Shown: piece after piece, positions 34,621 to 43,810 of the stretch
Position numbering within the stretch: the stretch's first letter is position 1
Layout of the letters: each line of letters begins with the position of its first letter
NCBI GenBank assembly: GCA_963784805.1
Contig: CAWASR010000013.1
Location: forward strand, 60,486 to 124,485
Direction: 5' to 3'
DNA length: 64,000 nt
Source of the DNA: Roseiarcus sp963784805
GTDB taxonomy: Bacteria; Pseudomonadota; Alphaproteobacteria; Rhizobiales; Beijerinckiaceae
Notes under the pieces: generated by a model
The model's input: the letters and a program-made list of their open reading frames with translations, nothing else
Told to the model about the DNA's origin: nothing
The model's database searches: none
Position numbers and translations under genes: made by a program

Positions 34621-35715
34621 TTAAGCGCCGACCGGAACGGCCCGAACCGCATCCTTGCTTTGACCGGCGGCCTTCTCACTTTTCGTGTCGGTGAAGTCGA
34701 GCACGACCCGTGAAGGAACGTCGCCGTGTTCCAGCCGCTCGAAGATCTTGTTGATCGAGGAGAGCGACTGCAGCTCGATGTCGGCCTTGACCTTGCCTTT
34801 GGCCGCGAAGTCCAGGCACTGGGCCATGTCTTCGCGCGTGCCCACGAACGAGCCGCGGACCGTCACGCAGTTGGCCACCAGGTCGAAAATATCCAGCGGA
34901 AAGGCGCCGGGCGGCAGGCCATTGAGGACGCAGATGCCGTGCTTGCGCGTCATCGCCACGCCCTGCTTGAACGCCGGCAGCGACGGCGCCGTGATCAGCA
35001 CCCCGTGCGCGCCGCCGCCAGTTTCCTTTTTCAGGATTTCCGCCGGATCGCTGGTCTTGGCGTTAATGACCAGATCGGCGCCCAGGCGCTTGGCGTGCTC
35101 GAGCTTGCCGTCCTCGATGTCGACGCCGCAGACCAGCAGGCCCATGGCCTTGGCGTACTGGATCGCCAGATGGCCTAGGCCGCCACAGCCCGAGATGGCG
35201 ATCCACTCGCCTGGCCGCGCCTCGGTCTCCTTGATCCCCTTGTAAGTGGTGATGCCCGCGCAGATCAGCGGCGCGGCCTCCTTGGGGCCGAGCCCCTTGG
35301 GAATGTGGGCCACATAGTTGGGGTCGGCCAGGACGTACTCGGCGAACCCGCCGTTCTTGGTGTAGCCGCCAAACTCGGCCTCCGGACACACCGTCTCCCA
35401 CGCCGAGAGACAATATTCGCAGTGACCGCAAGCCGAATAGAGCCACGGCACCCCAACCCGGTCGCCCTCCTTGACGAGGGTGACGCCGGCGCCCAGCGCG
35501 ACAACGATGCCGATCGCTTCGTGACCCGGAATGAAGGGCGGCGTGGGTTTCAGCGGCCAATCGCCGTTGGCCGCGTGCAGATCGGTGTGGCAGACGCCGC
35601 AGGCCTCGGTCTTGACCAGGATCTGGCCCGGGCCAGGGGCAGGTATATCCCACTCTTGTAGCACCAAAGGCTTCTTGAACGCCGTGACGACCGCGGCTTG
35701 CATCTTGGTGGGCAT
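34621..35715 (-). CDS. adhP: Zinc-dependent alcohol dehydrogenase
   Basis: This 364-residue NAD-dependent medium-chain dehydrogenase of the AdhP/AdhA type oxidises ethanol and other primary alcohols. Catalytic-zinc ligands lie in CGVCHTDLHA and PGHEAIG, structural-zinc cysteines in ACGHCEYCLSAWETVC, and the NAD loop is ISGCGGLGHLAIQYA. A strong GGAGGGGG site precedes ATG. It lies 53 bp after pntB on the same strand, so it may be the last gene of the redox operon, which starts with another dehydrogenase at 41327. The tail (KSEKAAGQSKDAVRAVPVGA) is longer than in close relatives. Confidence 0.92.
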   Translation of the reverse strand: MPTKMQAAVVTAFKKPLVLQEWDIPAPGPGQILVKTEACGVCHTDLHAANGDWPLKPTPPFIPGHEAIGIVVALGAGVTLVKEGDRVGVPWLYSACGHCEYCLSAWETVCPEAEFGGYTKNGGFAEYVLADPNYVAHIPKGLGPKEAAPLICAGITTYKGIKETEARPGEWIAISGCGGLGHLAIQYAKAMGLLVCGVDIEDGKLEHAKRLGADLVINAKTSDPAEILKKETGGGAHGVLITAPSLPAFKQGVAMTRKHGICVLNGLPPGAFPLDIFDLVANCVTVRGSFVGTREDMAQCLDFAAKGKVKADIELQSLSSINKIFERLEHGDVPSRVVLDFTDTKSEKAAGQSKDAVRAVPVGA

Positions 35716-35767
35716 TTTTTGATCCCCCTCCGGGGTTCGGGTTCAGGCGAAATCGCCTCGTCGTCGA

Positions 35768-37216
35768 TCAGGCGGCCGCGGCGCCAAGTCCCCTCACGGC
35801 CTCGATCATCTTGACCAAGACCGCCTGGGCGTCGCCGAAGACCATGTTGCAGTTGGGCGAGTAGAAAAGGGCGTTGACGATGCCCGAGTAGCCCTTACCT
35901 TGGCCGCGCTTGATCACATAGACCTGCTTGGCCTTGTCGGCGTTGAGAATGGGCATGCCGAAGATGGGCGAGGATTTGTCGGCGCGCGCCGCGGGATTGA
36001 CGACGTCGTTGGCGCCGATGACCAGGGCCACGTCGGTTGTGGCGAAGTCGTCGTTGATGTCGTCGAGCTGGAAGATCATGTCGTAGGGCACGCCGGCCTC
36101 GGCCAGCAGCACGTCCATCTGCCCCGGCATGCGGCCCGCCACTGGATGGATGGCGAACTTGACGGAGACCTTCGCCGCCAGCAGCAGCTTGACGAATTCA
36201 TAGAGCTTCTGCTGGGCGTGGGCCGCCGCGAGGCCATAGCCCGGCACGATGATGACGCTGCTCGCGTAGCGCATCTTGATGGCGGCGTCGGACGCTTCCG
36301 TCGGCCGTTCGCTGCCCTTGATGGCTCCGGGCTTGGCCTTGGCCACCGTCCCGAAGTTGGTGAACAGCACATTGGCGATGGAGCGGTTCATCGCCTTGGC
36401 CATGATCACCGTCAAAAGCAGACCTGCGGCGCCGACCACCATGCCGGCGATCATCAGCGCCGGGTTTTGAAGCACGAAACCCTCCAGCCCCACGGCCAAG
36501 CCGGTGAAGGCGTTGTAGATGGAGATTACAACCGGCATGTCCGCGCCGCCGATCGGCAAGGTTATGAGGACGCCGGACACCAGGGCGCAGGCGAAGAAGA
36601 TCCAGATCCAAGTGGGCGTGGTCAGCATAAGGCCGCTGACGCCGAGGACGGACGCCACGATCACGCCGGCGACCATGAGGGTCGCCATCATAACCGTCGC
36701 ATTGGCGAACTGCTGGCCCTTCACCCGCAGAGGTTTTTTGAGGACGCCATCGAGCTTGGCCCAGGCGATCACCGAACCGGACAGCGAGACCGCCCCGATC
36801 AGGCCGCCCAACAGGGTGACGACGAGCTGGGTGATCCCATGGGTGCGGCTGCCTAAGAGCTCGACCGCGGCGATTGAGCCGGCGGCGCCGCCGCCCATGC
36901 CGTTGTAGATCGCGACCATCTGCGGCATCGTCGTCATGGCGACCTTGCGCCCGATGAACCAGGCCCCGACGCCGCCGATCAGCAGCGCGGTGACGGCGAG
37001 GCCGACATTGACCATCATGTGCGGTCGCGCCGCGGCGTCGACGGTGAACAGATAGAGGAAGCTGACCAGCACCGCGGCGAACATGCCCAGTCCCGCAACG
37101 CGGATGCCGGACGGCGCCGTTGCCGGGGAAGACATGCGCTTAAGGCCGAACATGAACAGGAAGGCCGCGCACAGATCAACGCCACCGATGACGATTTGAG
37201 AGACCAGGGTGAACAT
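35768..37216 (-). CDS. pntB: NAD(P) transhydrogenase subunit beta
   Basis: This 482-residue inner-membrane subunit has about nine TM helices (domain II) and a cytosolic NADP(H)-binding domain III with GYGLAAAHAQQKLYEF, HPVAGRMPGQMDVLLAEAGV and GANDVVNPAA. With the two alpha proteins it couples hydride transfer between NADH and NADP+ to proton flow and mainly supplies NADPH. It lies 9 bp after pntAB, so it is in the same operon. Length and motifs are normal. Confidence 0.95.
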   Translation of the reverse strand: MFTLVSQIVIGGVDLCAAFLFMFGLKRMSSPATAPSGIRVAGLGMFAAVLVSFLYLFTVDAAARPHMMVNVGLAVTALLIGGVGAWFIGRKVAMTTMPQMVAIYNGMGGGAAGSIAAVELLGSRTHGITQLVVTLLGGLIGAVSLSGSVIAWAKLDGVLKKPLRVKGQQFANATVMMATLMVAGVIVASVLGVSGLMLTTPTWIWIFFACALVSGVLITLPIGGADMPVVISIYNAFTGLAVGLEGFVLQNPALMIAGMVVGAAGLLLTVIMAKAMNRSIANVLFTNFGTVAKAKPGAIKGSERPTEASDAAIKMRYASSVIIVPGYGLAAAHAQQKLYEFVKLLLAAKVSVKFAIHPVAGRMPGQMDVLLAEAGVPYDMIFQLDDINDDFATTDVALVIGANDVVNPAARADKSSPIFGMPILNADKAKQVYVIKRGQGKGYSGIVNALFYSPNCNMVFGDAQAVLVKMIEAVRGLGAAAA

Positions 37217-37225
37217 GGCGGGGTC

Positions 37226-37576
37226 TCAGCTTTTCTTCAGGTGGTGGACCCGGCCGTGACCGTGGGCCGGCTTGGGCTTGGCGTCGCTGCTCTTGAACAT
37301 GGCGAGCATCCGGTCGGTGACGGCGTAGCCGCCCGCAGCGTTGCCGGCGCCGAGCAGCACCGCGAAAAACCCGATCGCCTGCTCCAGCACGGTGCTGGCG
37401 TTAAATAGGGTGAAGAGGCCGCCGACCACGACGATGCCGTGGACGAAGTTCGAGCCCGACATCAGCGGGGTGTGCAGGATCGCCGGCACGTTGCCGATGA
37501 TCACCCAGCCGGCGAAGGCCGCGAGCATGAAGATGTACAGGGCGACAAACCCGGTCATGGCTATGTCGAAACTCAT
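37226..37576 (-). CDS. pntAB: NAD(P) transhydrogenase subunit alpha part 2 (membrane)
   Basis: This 116-residue membrane subunit has three to four TM helices (MTGFVALYIFMLAAFAGWVI, GIVVVGGLFTLFNAS, IGFFAVLLGAGNAAGGYAVT) and a basic tail. In alphaproteobacteria the alpha subunit is split into a soluble NAD-binding part and this membrane part. The ATG at 37576 (MSFDIAMTGF) is chosen. The longer frame adds an Arg/Pro-rich leader that overlaps the pntAA end. Confidence 0.93.
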   Translation of the reverse strand: MSFDIAMTGFVALYIFMLAAFAGWVIIGNVPAILHTPLMSGSNFVHGIVVVGGLFTLFNASTVLEQAIGFFAVLLGAGNAAGGYAVTDRMLAMFKSSDAKPKPAHGHGRVHHLKKS

Positions 37577-37595
37577 CGCGGGGGTCCGATCGTTC

Positions 37596-38756
37596 TCAAG
37601 CCGCTTTCGCGGGTGTTTTGGAGGATTTGGTCTTCGCGCCGTCGTCCGGCTTGGCCTCGGCATCGCAGAGCTTGCCGTCGTGGGTCAGGGCCGTCTTGGC
37701 GATGACCTCATCGGTCCAGTCGATGGTGATAATGTTGTCTTTCATCATCAGGGCCAGGAGCGCGTACTGGTTCTTGGCGTAGAGTTCGCTGGCGTCCTTG
37801 CCGAGCAGCGAAGGCACGTTCAGCGGCGCGACGATCGCGACTCCACCGACCTGACTGGTCTGGCCTGGGGTCGTGTCCTCGCAGTTGCCGCCGCCTTCGG
37901 CGGAAAGGTCGACGATCACCGCGCCCGCCTTCATCCCGGCGACCTGCGCCTTACTGATCAGCTTGGGCGACGCCTTGCCAGGGATCGCGGCGGTGGTGAT
38001 GATCAGATCCGAGGCCTGGATGTGCTCGGTCAGGGCCGCATCGACCTTGGTCTTTTCCTCGGCCGTCAGCGCACGGGCGTAGCCGCCCTTGCCGGTGGCG
38101 TCGACGCCGGTATCGACGAAGGTGGCGCCCAGGGACAGCGCCTGTTCCTTCGTGGCCGGGCGGATGTCGTAGCCCTCGACGACCGCGCCAAGCCGTTGGG
38201 CGGTGGCGATAGCTTCAAGGCCGGCCACGCCCAGCCCCATCACCAGAACCTTGGCCGGGCCGATCACGCCCGCAGCCGAGGTGATCTTGGGCAGCACGCC
38301 GGCCATGTGGGTCATACCCAGCGCGACCGCATAGTAGCCCGCCAGCGCCGATTGGCTCGACAGGGCGTCCATGGATTGCGCCCGCGAGATGCGCGGTATG
38401 CGCTCCATGGCGAAGCAGGTGATTTTCCTCGCCAGGAGCCGCTTCACCAGCTCCGGTTCGTTCGCCGCATAGATGAAGCAGACCAGGATCGCCCCCGGTT
38501 TCATGGCGTCGATCACGTCCAGCGCCGGCGGCTGGACCGCCAGAACCACGTCGGCGTCCGCGACCATCAAGGATCGATCATCTAGGATGGCGACATCCTT
38601 GTAGGCGGCGTCGGCGAGCTTGATGGCTTCGCCCGCGCCCGCCTGCATGTGCAGCTTGGCGCCCAACTTGATGAGCTTGGGGGTGACCGAGGGCGTCAGG
38701 GCGACGCGCCGTTCGTTTGGCCGGGTCTCCTTCAGGACAGCGACATTCACGTACAT
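37596..38756 (-). CDS. pntAA: NAD(P) transhydrogenase subunit alpha part 1 (NAD-binding)
   Basis: This 386-residue cytosolic domain I protein has VAVLKETRPNERRVALTP at the start, RAQSMDALSSQSALAGYYAV, the NAD loop VMGLGVAGLEAIATA and the mobile-loop/closing block SAEGGGNCEDTTPGQ. It binds NAD(H) and hands hydride to PntB domain III. The ATG at 38756 (MYVNVAVLKE) gives the normal N-terminus. In-frame sequence before it overlaps the upstream aldehyde dehydrogenase gene's end. The Lys/Ala-rich tail after residue 365 is probably disordered. Confidence 0.94.
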   Translation of the reverse strand: MYVNVAVLKETRPNERRVALTPSVTPKLIKLGAKLHMQAGAGEAIKLADAAYKDVAILDDRSLMVADADVVLAVQPPALDVIDAMKPGAILVCFIYAANEPELVKRLLARKITCFAMERIPRISRAQSMDALSSQSALAGYYAVALGMTHMAGVLPKITSAAGVIGPAKVLVMGLGVAGLEAIATAQRLGAVVEGYDIRPATKEQALSLGATFVDTGVDATGKGGYARALTAEEKTKVDAALTEHIQASDLIITTAAIPGKASPKLISKAQVAGMKAGAVIVDLSAEGGGNCEDTTPGQTSQVGGVAIVAPLNVPSLLGKDASELYAKNQYALLALMMKDNIITIDWTDEVIAKTALTHDGKLCDAEAKPDDGAKTKSSKTPAKAA

Positions 38757-38826
38757 GGTGGATCCAGTTCTCAGAAGCGGAGCACGGAGGCGAGGGCGCC
38801 GGAACGACGCCCTCGCGTGGCCCGAT

Positions 38827-40209
38827 CTAGGTCGGGGCGTGCTCGTTCGCGGTGCGCACCAGCTTCTTGTTGACGAACTCCTGGATGCCCATGTCGCCGA
38901 GCTCGCGGCCGTAGCCGGAGTTCTTGATGCCGCCAAAAGGCAACTCGGCGTCGGACCAGTCGATGTTGTTGATGAACATCATGCCGGTCTCGACCTTGGA
39001 GGCGACCCGCTTGCCGCGGGCGACGTCCTTGGTCCAGACCGAGCCGCCCAGTCCAAAATCAGAGTCATTGGCGAGCGCGATGGCTGCATCCTCGTCCTTG
39101 ACCCGAAAGAACATCGCAACAGGGCCGAAGAACTCATCTCGGAAGGCAGGATTGTCCGGCTTGACGTCCGTCAGGATCGAGGGCTCCATGTAGGAGCCGG
39201 CGCGATCGATACGCTTGCCGCCCATCAGCAGCTTGGCGCCCTTGGCGACGGCGGCGTCCACCTGCTTGAGCAGTTGCACCAGGGCCGCTTCACTGGACAA
39301 GGGGCCGAGCGTCGTCTTCTCGTCCATCGGGTCACCGGCCTTGAGCGCGGTGAGCGCGGCCTGGAACCGTTCGATGAACTTGTCGGCGACGGCGTCGACC
39401 ACGATGAAGCGCTTGGCCGCGCAGCAGGTCTGGCCGGTGTTGTACATGCGGCCCCACACAGCCCAGGGGATGGTCAGATCGAGGTCGGCGTCCTCGAGCA
39501 CGATGAAGGCGTCGCTGCCGCCGAGCTCCATGGACGAGACTTTGAGGTTCTTGCCGGCGCGCGCGGCGATGCTCTGGCCCGCCGCCACGCTGCCGGTCAG
39601 GCAGACCCCCTTGATGCGGGGGTCGTCGACGACCTGGTCGCACTGCTCATGGGAGATGAAGAGGTTGGTGTAGAGGCCGACCGGCGCGCCGGCGTCGAGC
39701 AGGAGCTTTTCGAACGCCAGGGCGCATTGCGGCACGATGCCGGCATGCTTCACCACCAGCGTATTGCCGGCCATCAGGTGCGGCCCGGCGATCCGCGCCA
39801 GCTGGTAGTAGGGGAAGTTCCAGGGCTCGACGCCGAAGATCACCCCGATCGGGCTGCTCTCCATATGGGCTTCGCCGACCGTCGGATTGAGTTTCACCGG
39901 AGCCAGGAAGCGCTCGGCGTTCTTGGCGTAGTAGGCGAGAATCCGGGAGCTGAACTCGACCTCGCCGCGGGCCTCGCTGATGCGCTTGCCCATCTCGAGC
40001 GTCATGGTGTGGGCGAACGCGTCTGCCTGCTCATGCAGCAGCTTGGCCGCCTTGGCGATGATCACGGCCCGCTCGGCATAGGTCTTGTGCCGCCACGTCT
40101 CGAAACATTTTTGGGCCGCCGCCAACTTGGTTTCGTATTCCGTGGCGTTGATGTCGTCGAAGCCCTTGATGAGCTTGCCGTCGAAAGGGCTTAGGCTCTG
40201 GTAGGTCAT
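38827..40209 (-). CDS. NAD(P)-dependent aldehyde dehydrogenase, succinate-semialdehyde type
   Basis: This 460-residue aldehyde dehydrogenase oxidises an aldehyde to the acid. The catalytic Cys lies in NTGQTCCAAKRF and the general-base Glu in SMELGGSDAFIV. EPWNFPYYQ is the usual cofactor-side block, and the C-terminus PFGGIKNSGYGRELGDMG is typical of the GabD/Sad succinate-semialdehyde group. Placed between an alcohol dehydrogenase and the transhydrogenase genes, it probably completes alcohol-to-acid oxidation. The exact substrate is not certain. Confidence 0.9.
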   Translation of the reverse strand: MTYQSLSPFDGKLIKGFDDINATEYETKLAAAQKCFETWRHKTYAERAVIIAKAAKLLHEQADAFAHTMTLEMGKRISEARGEVEFSSRILAYYAKNAERFLAPVKLNPTVGEAHMESSPIGVIFGVEPWNFPYYQLARIAGPHLMAGNTLVVKHAGIVPQCALAFEKLLLDAGAPVGLYTNLFISHEQCDQVVDDPRIKGVCLTGSVAAGQSIAARAGKNLKVSSMELGGSDAFIVLEDADLDLTIPWAVWGRMYNTGQTCCAAKRFIVVDAVADKFIERFQAALTALKAGDPMDEKTTLGPLSSEAALVQLLKQVDAAVAKGAKLLMGGKRIDRAGSYMEPSILTDVKPDNPAFRDEFFGPVAMFFRVKDEDAAIALANDSDFGLGGSVWTKDVARGKRVASKVETGMMFINNIDWSDAELPFGGIKNSGYGRELGDMGIQEFVNKKLVRTANEHAPT

Positions 40210-40262
40210 TGGATTTCCTTTTGCATGTCATTCGGCCCCCCGAAGACGTGGTCGGGTCGGCG

Positions 40263-41327
40263 TCAGGCTTCGAGGATCACCTTCAGCGCCTTGGTCTTGG
40301 CGGCGTTGCCGAAGGTCTCGTAGGCCTCGATGATGTCGACGAGTTTGAAGCGGTGGGTGATCAGCCGCTTGGGGTCGATCTTCTTGGCCTTGAGGACCTT
40401 GAGCAGCATCGGTGTGCTGACGGTGTCGACCAGCCGGGTCGTGATGGAGATGTTGCGATCCCAGAGCTTTTCGAGATGCAGATCGACCTTGACCCCGTGC
40501 ACTCCGATGTTGGCGATCACGCCGCCGGGCGCGATGATCTGCTCGCAGAGTTCGAAGGTGGCAGGTATGCCCACCGCCTCGATGGCGGTGTCGACGCCCT
40601 TGTTCTGGGTCATCTTCATCAAGACCTCGACAGCCTTGCCATCGGTGCTGTTGATGGTCTGGGTCGCGCCAAAGCGCTTGGCGATCTCCAGGCGGTTGTC
40701 GTCGAGGTCGATCATGATGATCTCGCCCGGCGAATAGAACTGAGAGGTGAGCAGAGCTGCAAGCCCGATCGGGCCCGCGCCGACGATGGCGAGGGTGGCG
40801 CCGGGCTGTACCTTGCCGTTCAGGACGCCGCATTCGAAGCCGGTCGGCAGGATGTCGCTCAGCATCACCAGGGCTTCTTCGTCGGCGCCCTCCGGAATGG
40901 GATAGAGGCTGGTGTCGGCATGCGGCGTGCGGACGAACTCCGCCTGGGTGCCGTCGATCGTGTTGCCGAGGATCCAGCCGCCCGTTGTGCAATGGGAGAA
41001 CATCCCCTTGCGGCAGTATTCGCACTTGCCGCAGGCGCTGACGCAGGAGATCAGCACTCTGTCTCCGACCTTGAACGCGGTGACCGCCGCACCGAGGCTG
41101 TCGATCACGCCGACGCCCTCATGGCCCAGGATGCGGCCGGGCTCGCAGCTCGGCAGGTCGCCCTTGAGGATGTGCAGATCGGTGCCGCAGATGGTCGTCT
41201 TGGTGATCTTGACGATCGCATCGGTGGGCGCGGTGATGGTCGGCTTGGCGTGGGCTTCAAAAGCCTTCTTGCCTGGCCCATGATAAACAAGGGCCATCAT
41301 TGTCGACAGCTTTGTCATCGCATTCAT
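40263..41327 (-). CDS. Zinc-dependent alcohol dehydrogenase (medium-chain)
   Basis: This 354-residue protein has catalytic-zinc ligands in TTICGTDLHILKGD and LGHEGVG, a structural-zinc cluster ACGKCEYCRKGMFSHC and the NAD loop IVGAGPIGLAALLTS. It resembles the secondary-alcohol/butanediol branch more than AdhP. It is first of six minus-strand genes (this one, aldehyde dehydrogenase, pntAA, pntAB, pntB, adhP) that look like one redox operon. The 5' gap (41328-41573) shows no clear FNR-type TTGAT-N4-ATCAA box. Confidence 0.92.
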   Translation of the reverse strand: MNAMTKLSTMMALVYHGPGKKAFEAHAKPTITAPTDAIVKITKTTICGTDLHILKGDLPSCEPGRILGHEGVGVIDSLGAAVTAFKVGDRVLISCVSACGKCEYCRKGMFSHCTTGGWILGNTIDGTQAEFVRTPHADTSLYPIPEGADEEALVMLSDILPTGFECGVLNGKVQPGATLAIVGAGPIGLAALLTSQFYSPGEIIMIDLDDNRLEIAKRFGATQTINSTDGKAVEVLMKMTQNKGVDTAIEAVGIPATFELCEQIIAPGGVIANIGVHGVKVDLHLEKLWDRNISITTRLVDTVSTPMLLKVLKAKKIDPKRLITHRFKLVDIIEAYETFGNAAKTKALKVILEA

Positions 41328-41573
41328 TGTCGATACCTCGGGGTGGTCGCGAACTGGGCGCGAGGCAAAGTCCCCGGTCCAACTATGGCTCTCACAGTGG
41401 GTCCGACGGTGGCCGCTGTATAGGCTCGGAAACTACTCAATCGAGCCGAGAGGCGCCGGCAGGGGCCTTGCGAGCTACCGGGCCTAGGGTGTTTTCAAAG
41501 CCTGCGCACCTCAGGATCCCCTGGCTAAGTTCGGGTCAGGTGCGCTGGCATCGCGGCGCTCTACCTTTGCCGC

Positions 41574-42100
41574 TCAGGCGCGAGCGCATCCGACCGTCTG
41601 GGCCGCCGTCACGAACTGCTGGTCGGGCAAGATGCAGGGCGCGGGCGAGTTTCGCATGGTGACCGAGCTACGGAAAACCGTGGCGAGACCATCCAAAGCG
41701 CAGAACAGATAGACGTCCTGACCGATGAACGCGGGGTCGGCGGTGGCGTAGAGCCGGCGCTCTTCCACTGAGGCGTCGGCCATGCGCTCGCCGCGGGCCA
41801 CGAAGATCAGGTTGACGGGCGGCGGTCGCGACGAAATCCTGAAGACCGGCGTCCGCTCGGATGTCGGCTTCCAGGTGGGGCAACAGCGCATGTGTCTTCG
41901 GCTCATAGAGCCGCACGCCATCCTCCGTCGCGATATAGATGTCCATCACCATGACGTGCCGCCAATAAGGCGCGGTGCGGTCGCCGTTGGGACGATTGAC
42001 GCCGAACGCAGCCCACAGCAGGTCGGAGAGGATCCGCGCGGGAAGCGCGATTGGGTCGAAAACTCACGTGTCGACTGTCTGAGCTTCAGGGCCGCATCAA
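41574..42100 (-). pseudogene. Nitroreductase family (SagB-like) gene, frameshifted
   Basis: Three frames must be joined: ALKLRQSTREFSTQ (around 42095-42056), then LPARILSDLLWAAFGVNRPN and MVMDIYIATEDGVRLYEPKT (about 42055-41830), then VNLIFVARGERMADAS, IGQDVYLFCALDGLATVFR and QFVTAAQTVGCARA to the stop at 41574. Together they outline the single FMN-binding nitroreductase fold found in small SagB-type oxidoreductases. At least two frame changes (near 42055 and 41830) mean it cannot be translated whole. Confidence 0.65.
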
Positions 42101-42458
42101 CGGCAACCCGCCCTCCATCCGAGGCGGCGGCAGATCGAGCGGCCGGATTGCTGGCATGCTCGAGATGCGACGCTCCCCGTCTCCCGGTCTCCCTCACCCC
42201 CGATATTGCCCGCGATCATGGGCGCATGCGCAAACGCCATGCCGTGCGTGGCGCAAAGCTGCCTCCTGTCTGCGGCTGATTACTGTCCCGGCTCCTCGCC
42301 ATCCGGCCGGTTGTCGATGATCGCTCAAAACCCTTCCAGCACGGCCTGAGCGACATCGGCCTCATCGAGCCGGGGTGAGACCGACAAGGACGGTGTGAGA
42401 GATCTGAAGGGCATGGTGATAGTCGTCCTTGAATGGCGATGTCAGGGAAAGAGAGGGC
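42101..42458. other. Intergenic region upstream of nitroreductase remnant
   Basis: About 360 bp with no recognised gene. It may hold the decayed 5' end of the nitroreductase gene (no start or signal peptide could be assigned). Confidence 0.3.
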
Positions 42459-42668
42459 TCAGTGGGCCTTGGGCCGCGTCGAGAGGCCAAACGGCATGTA
42501 GGCGGGACAGGTCGATGTCAGGCTTGTGAGCAGGAGAACGAGCGCGACGACGCCCAGCACGAGGGCCAGCGTCCCGCCGATCAGACCCAAGGCATAGGCC
42601 GCTGCGATGGCAATGACGACGGCGGCCCGGATAAACCGATCGAGCGTACCCATGTTTTTCATGGACAT
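42459..42668 (-). CDS. DUF2892 (YgaP-type) small membrane protein
   Basis: 69 residues: MSMKNMGTLDRFIRAAVVIA, a second hydrophobic segment GTLALVLGVVALVLLLTSLT, and the closing CPAYMPFGLSTRP typical of DUF2892/YgaP membrane domains, often linked to rhodanese and sulfur handling. The ATG at 42668 is chosen. Longer in-frame sequence is not protein-like. It lies 59 bp after the peroxiredoxin gene on the same strand. Confidence 0.85.
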   Translation of the reverse strand: MSMKNMGTLDRFIRAAVVIAIAAAYALGLIGGTLALVLGVVALVLLLTSLTSTCPAYMPFGLSTRPKAH

Positions 42669-42727
42669 ATCCTTCAGGTGAGAGGGGGCGCCCGACGCGT
42701 GCGCGAAATACGCGCCGGGCAATCAGG

Positions 42728-43381
42728 TCAGGCTGCGAGCGTGCGGGTCGAGAAATACCAATCGGTATATTTGAAGCCCTCACCTTCGCGGTCTGCGGCG
42801 GTCGCGAGCGTCTTGGGTGGCGGTACGATGGCGTCGTCGCCCGGTTGCCACCCTGCCGGCGTAGCGACGTCGTTTGCGTCGCTCGTCTGCATAGCGGTGA
42901 CCAGTCGGACGATCTCGGGGATCGAGCGGCCATTGCTCATCGGATAGTAGAGCATGGCTCGCAGTACGCCTTTAGGATCGATCACGAACGTCGCACGCAC
43001 CGCCGAAGTGTCGCTCGCGCCCTCATGGATCATGCCATAGGCTCGGGCGACTTCCATTTTTAGATCTTCGATGATCGGAAACGGGATCTCGACTCCAAAC
43101 TTCTCGGCGATGTTCCGCGTCCAGGCGATATGCGAAAAGATGCTATCGATCGACAGGCCCAGCAGCTCGCAATTCTTCGCCTTCAATTCATCGTGGACCT
43201 TTGCGAAGCCAATGAACTCGGTGGTGCAGACCGGCGTGAAATCGGACGGATGCGAGAATAGAACGAGCCACTTGCCGCGATAGTCGGCAAGGGAACGCTC
43301 GCCATGGGTTGTCTTGGCGGAGAAGTTCGGCGCCGGAGCGTTGAGGCGCGGCAAGCCGATAGCTGTTGCGGTGTCAGACAT
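42728..43381 (-). CDS. Peroxiredoxin (1-Cys, Prx6 type)
   Basis: This 217-residue thiol peroxidase reduces H2O2 and alkyl hydroperoxides. The peroxidatic Cys is in HPSDFTPVCTTEFIGF, and the Prx6-type C-terminal domain ends FKYTDWYFSTRTL. The ATG at 43381 (MSDTATAIGLPRLN) gives the family N-terminus with GGAG 8 bp upstream. The frame remains open upstream into the MBL remnant, so a 388-residue fusion frame exists, but its middle part is out-of-frame MBL sequence and is probably not meaningful. DUF2892 follows. Confidence 0.93.
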   Translation of the reverse strand: MSDTATAIGLPRLNAPAPNFSAKTTHGERSLADYRGKWLVLFSHPSDFTPVCTTEFIGFAKVHDELKAKNCELLGLSIDSIFSHIAWTRNIAEKFGVEIPFPIIEDLKMEVARAYGMIHEGASDTSAVRATFVIDPKGVLRAMLYYPMSNGRSIPEIVRLVTAMQTSDANDVATPAGWQPGDDAIVPPPKTLATAADREGEGFKYTDWYFSTRTLAA

Positions 43382-43473
43382 GGGAGGGCTCCAGGTTGGC
43401 TGGCCCGCCGGAATGGCGGGGAGCAGGCGTTTAGCGATCGTTCCGACCGGCTTTGCGACGACGAACCGGCCGG

Positions 43474-43810
43474 TCATCGCAGCACGTTCAGAGGGATTTT
43501 CAGGTAGCGCGTACCGTTGGATTCCGGGTCGGGCAGACGCCCGCCGTGCATGTTCACCTGGATCGAGGGCAGGATGAGCTTGGGCAACGATTGCATCGGC
43601 AGATGCGAAGGACGTCCGGCCCGCCGCAGCATCGTAATCCAGGACGCTGTCGATGATTGCTGCTTCACGCGTGGCCGGGTCATAGACGACATAGCTCGCG
43701 GTGTTGGTCGGTTCGTCAAAGAAGCATTTCACCGGGGGCGCGGGCCCAAAGCCGCTGCTGACGGCGCTGATAATCGCCACTGCCTGGTCGAGGTGAGCAT
43801 CGGCTGTCAT
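43474..43810 (-). pseudogene. MBL-fold hydrolase (persulfide dioxygenase-like) remnant with large internal deletion
   Basis: The N-terminal piece reads VKCFFDEPTNTASYVVYDP, REAAIIDSVLDYDAAAGRTS, ASADAIVAQ. Then, in another frame, only the family's tail remains (LPKLILPSIQVNMHGGRLPD, NGTRYLKIPLNVL, stop at 43474). The zinc-binding HxHxDH block and some 180 residues between are gone. Intact relatives are persulfide dioxygenases or related sulfur-handling hydrolases. The loss fits the decay seen in the neighbouring nitroreductase. Confidence 0.6.

Noticed and set aside
41328..41573. FNR/FixK-type box upstream of the redox operon
   Set aside because: Expected for such gene sets, but no TTGAT-N4-ATCAA match was found by eye in this gap.
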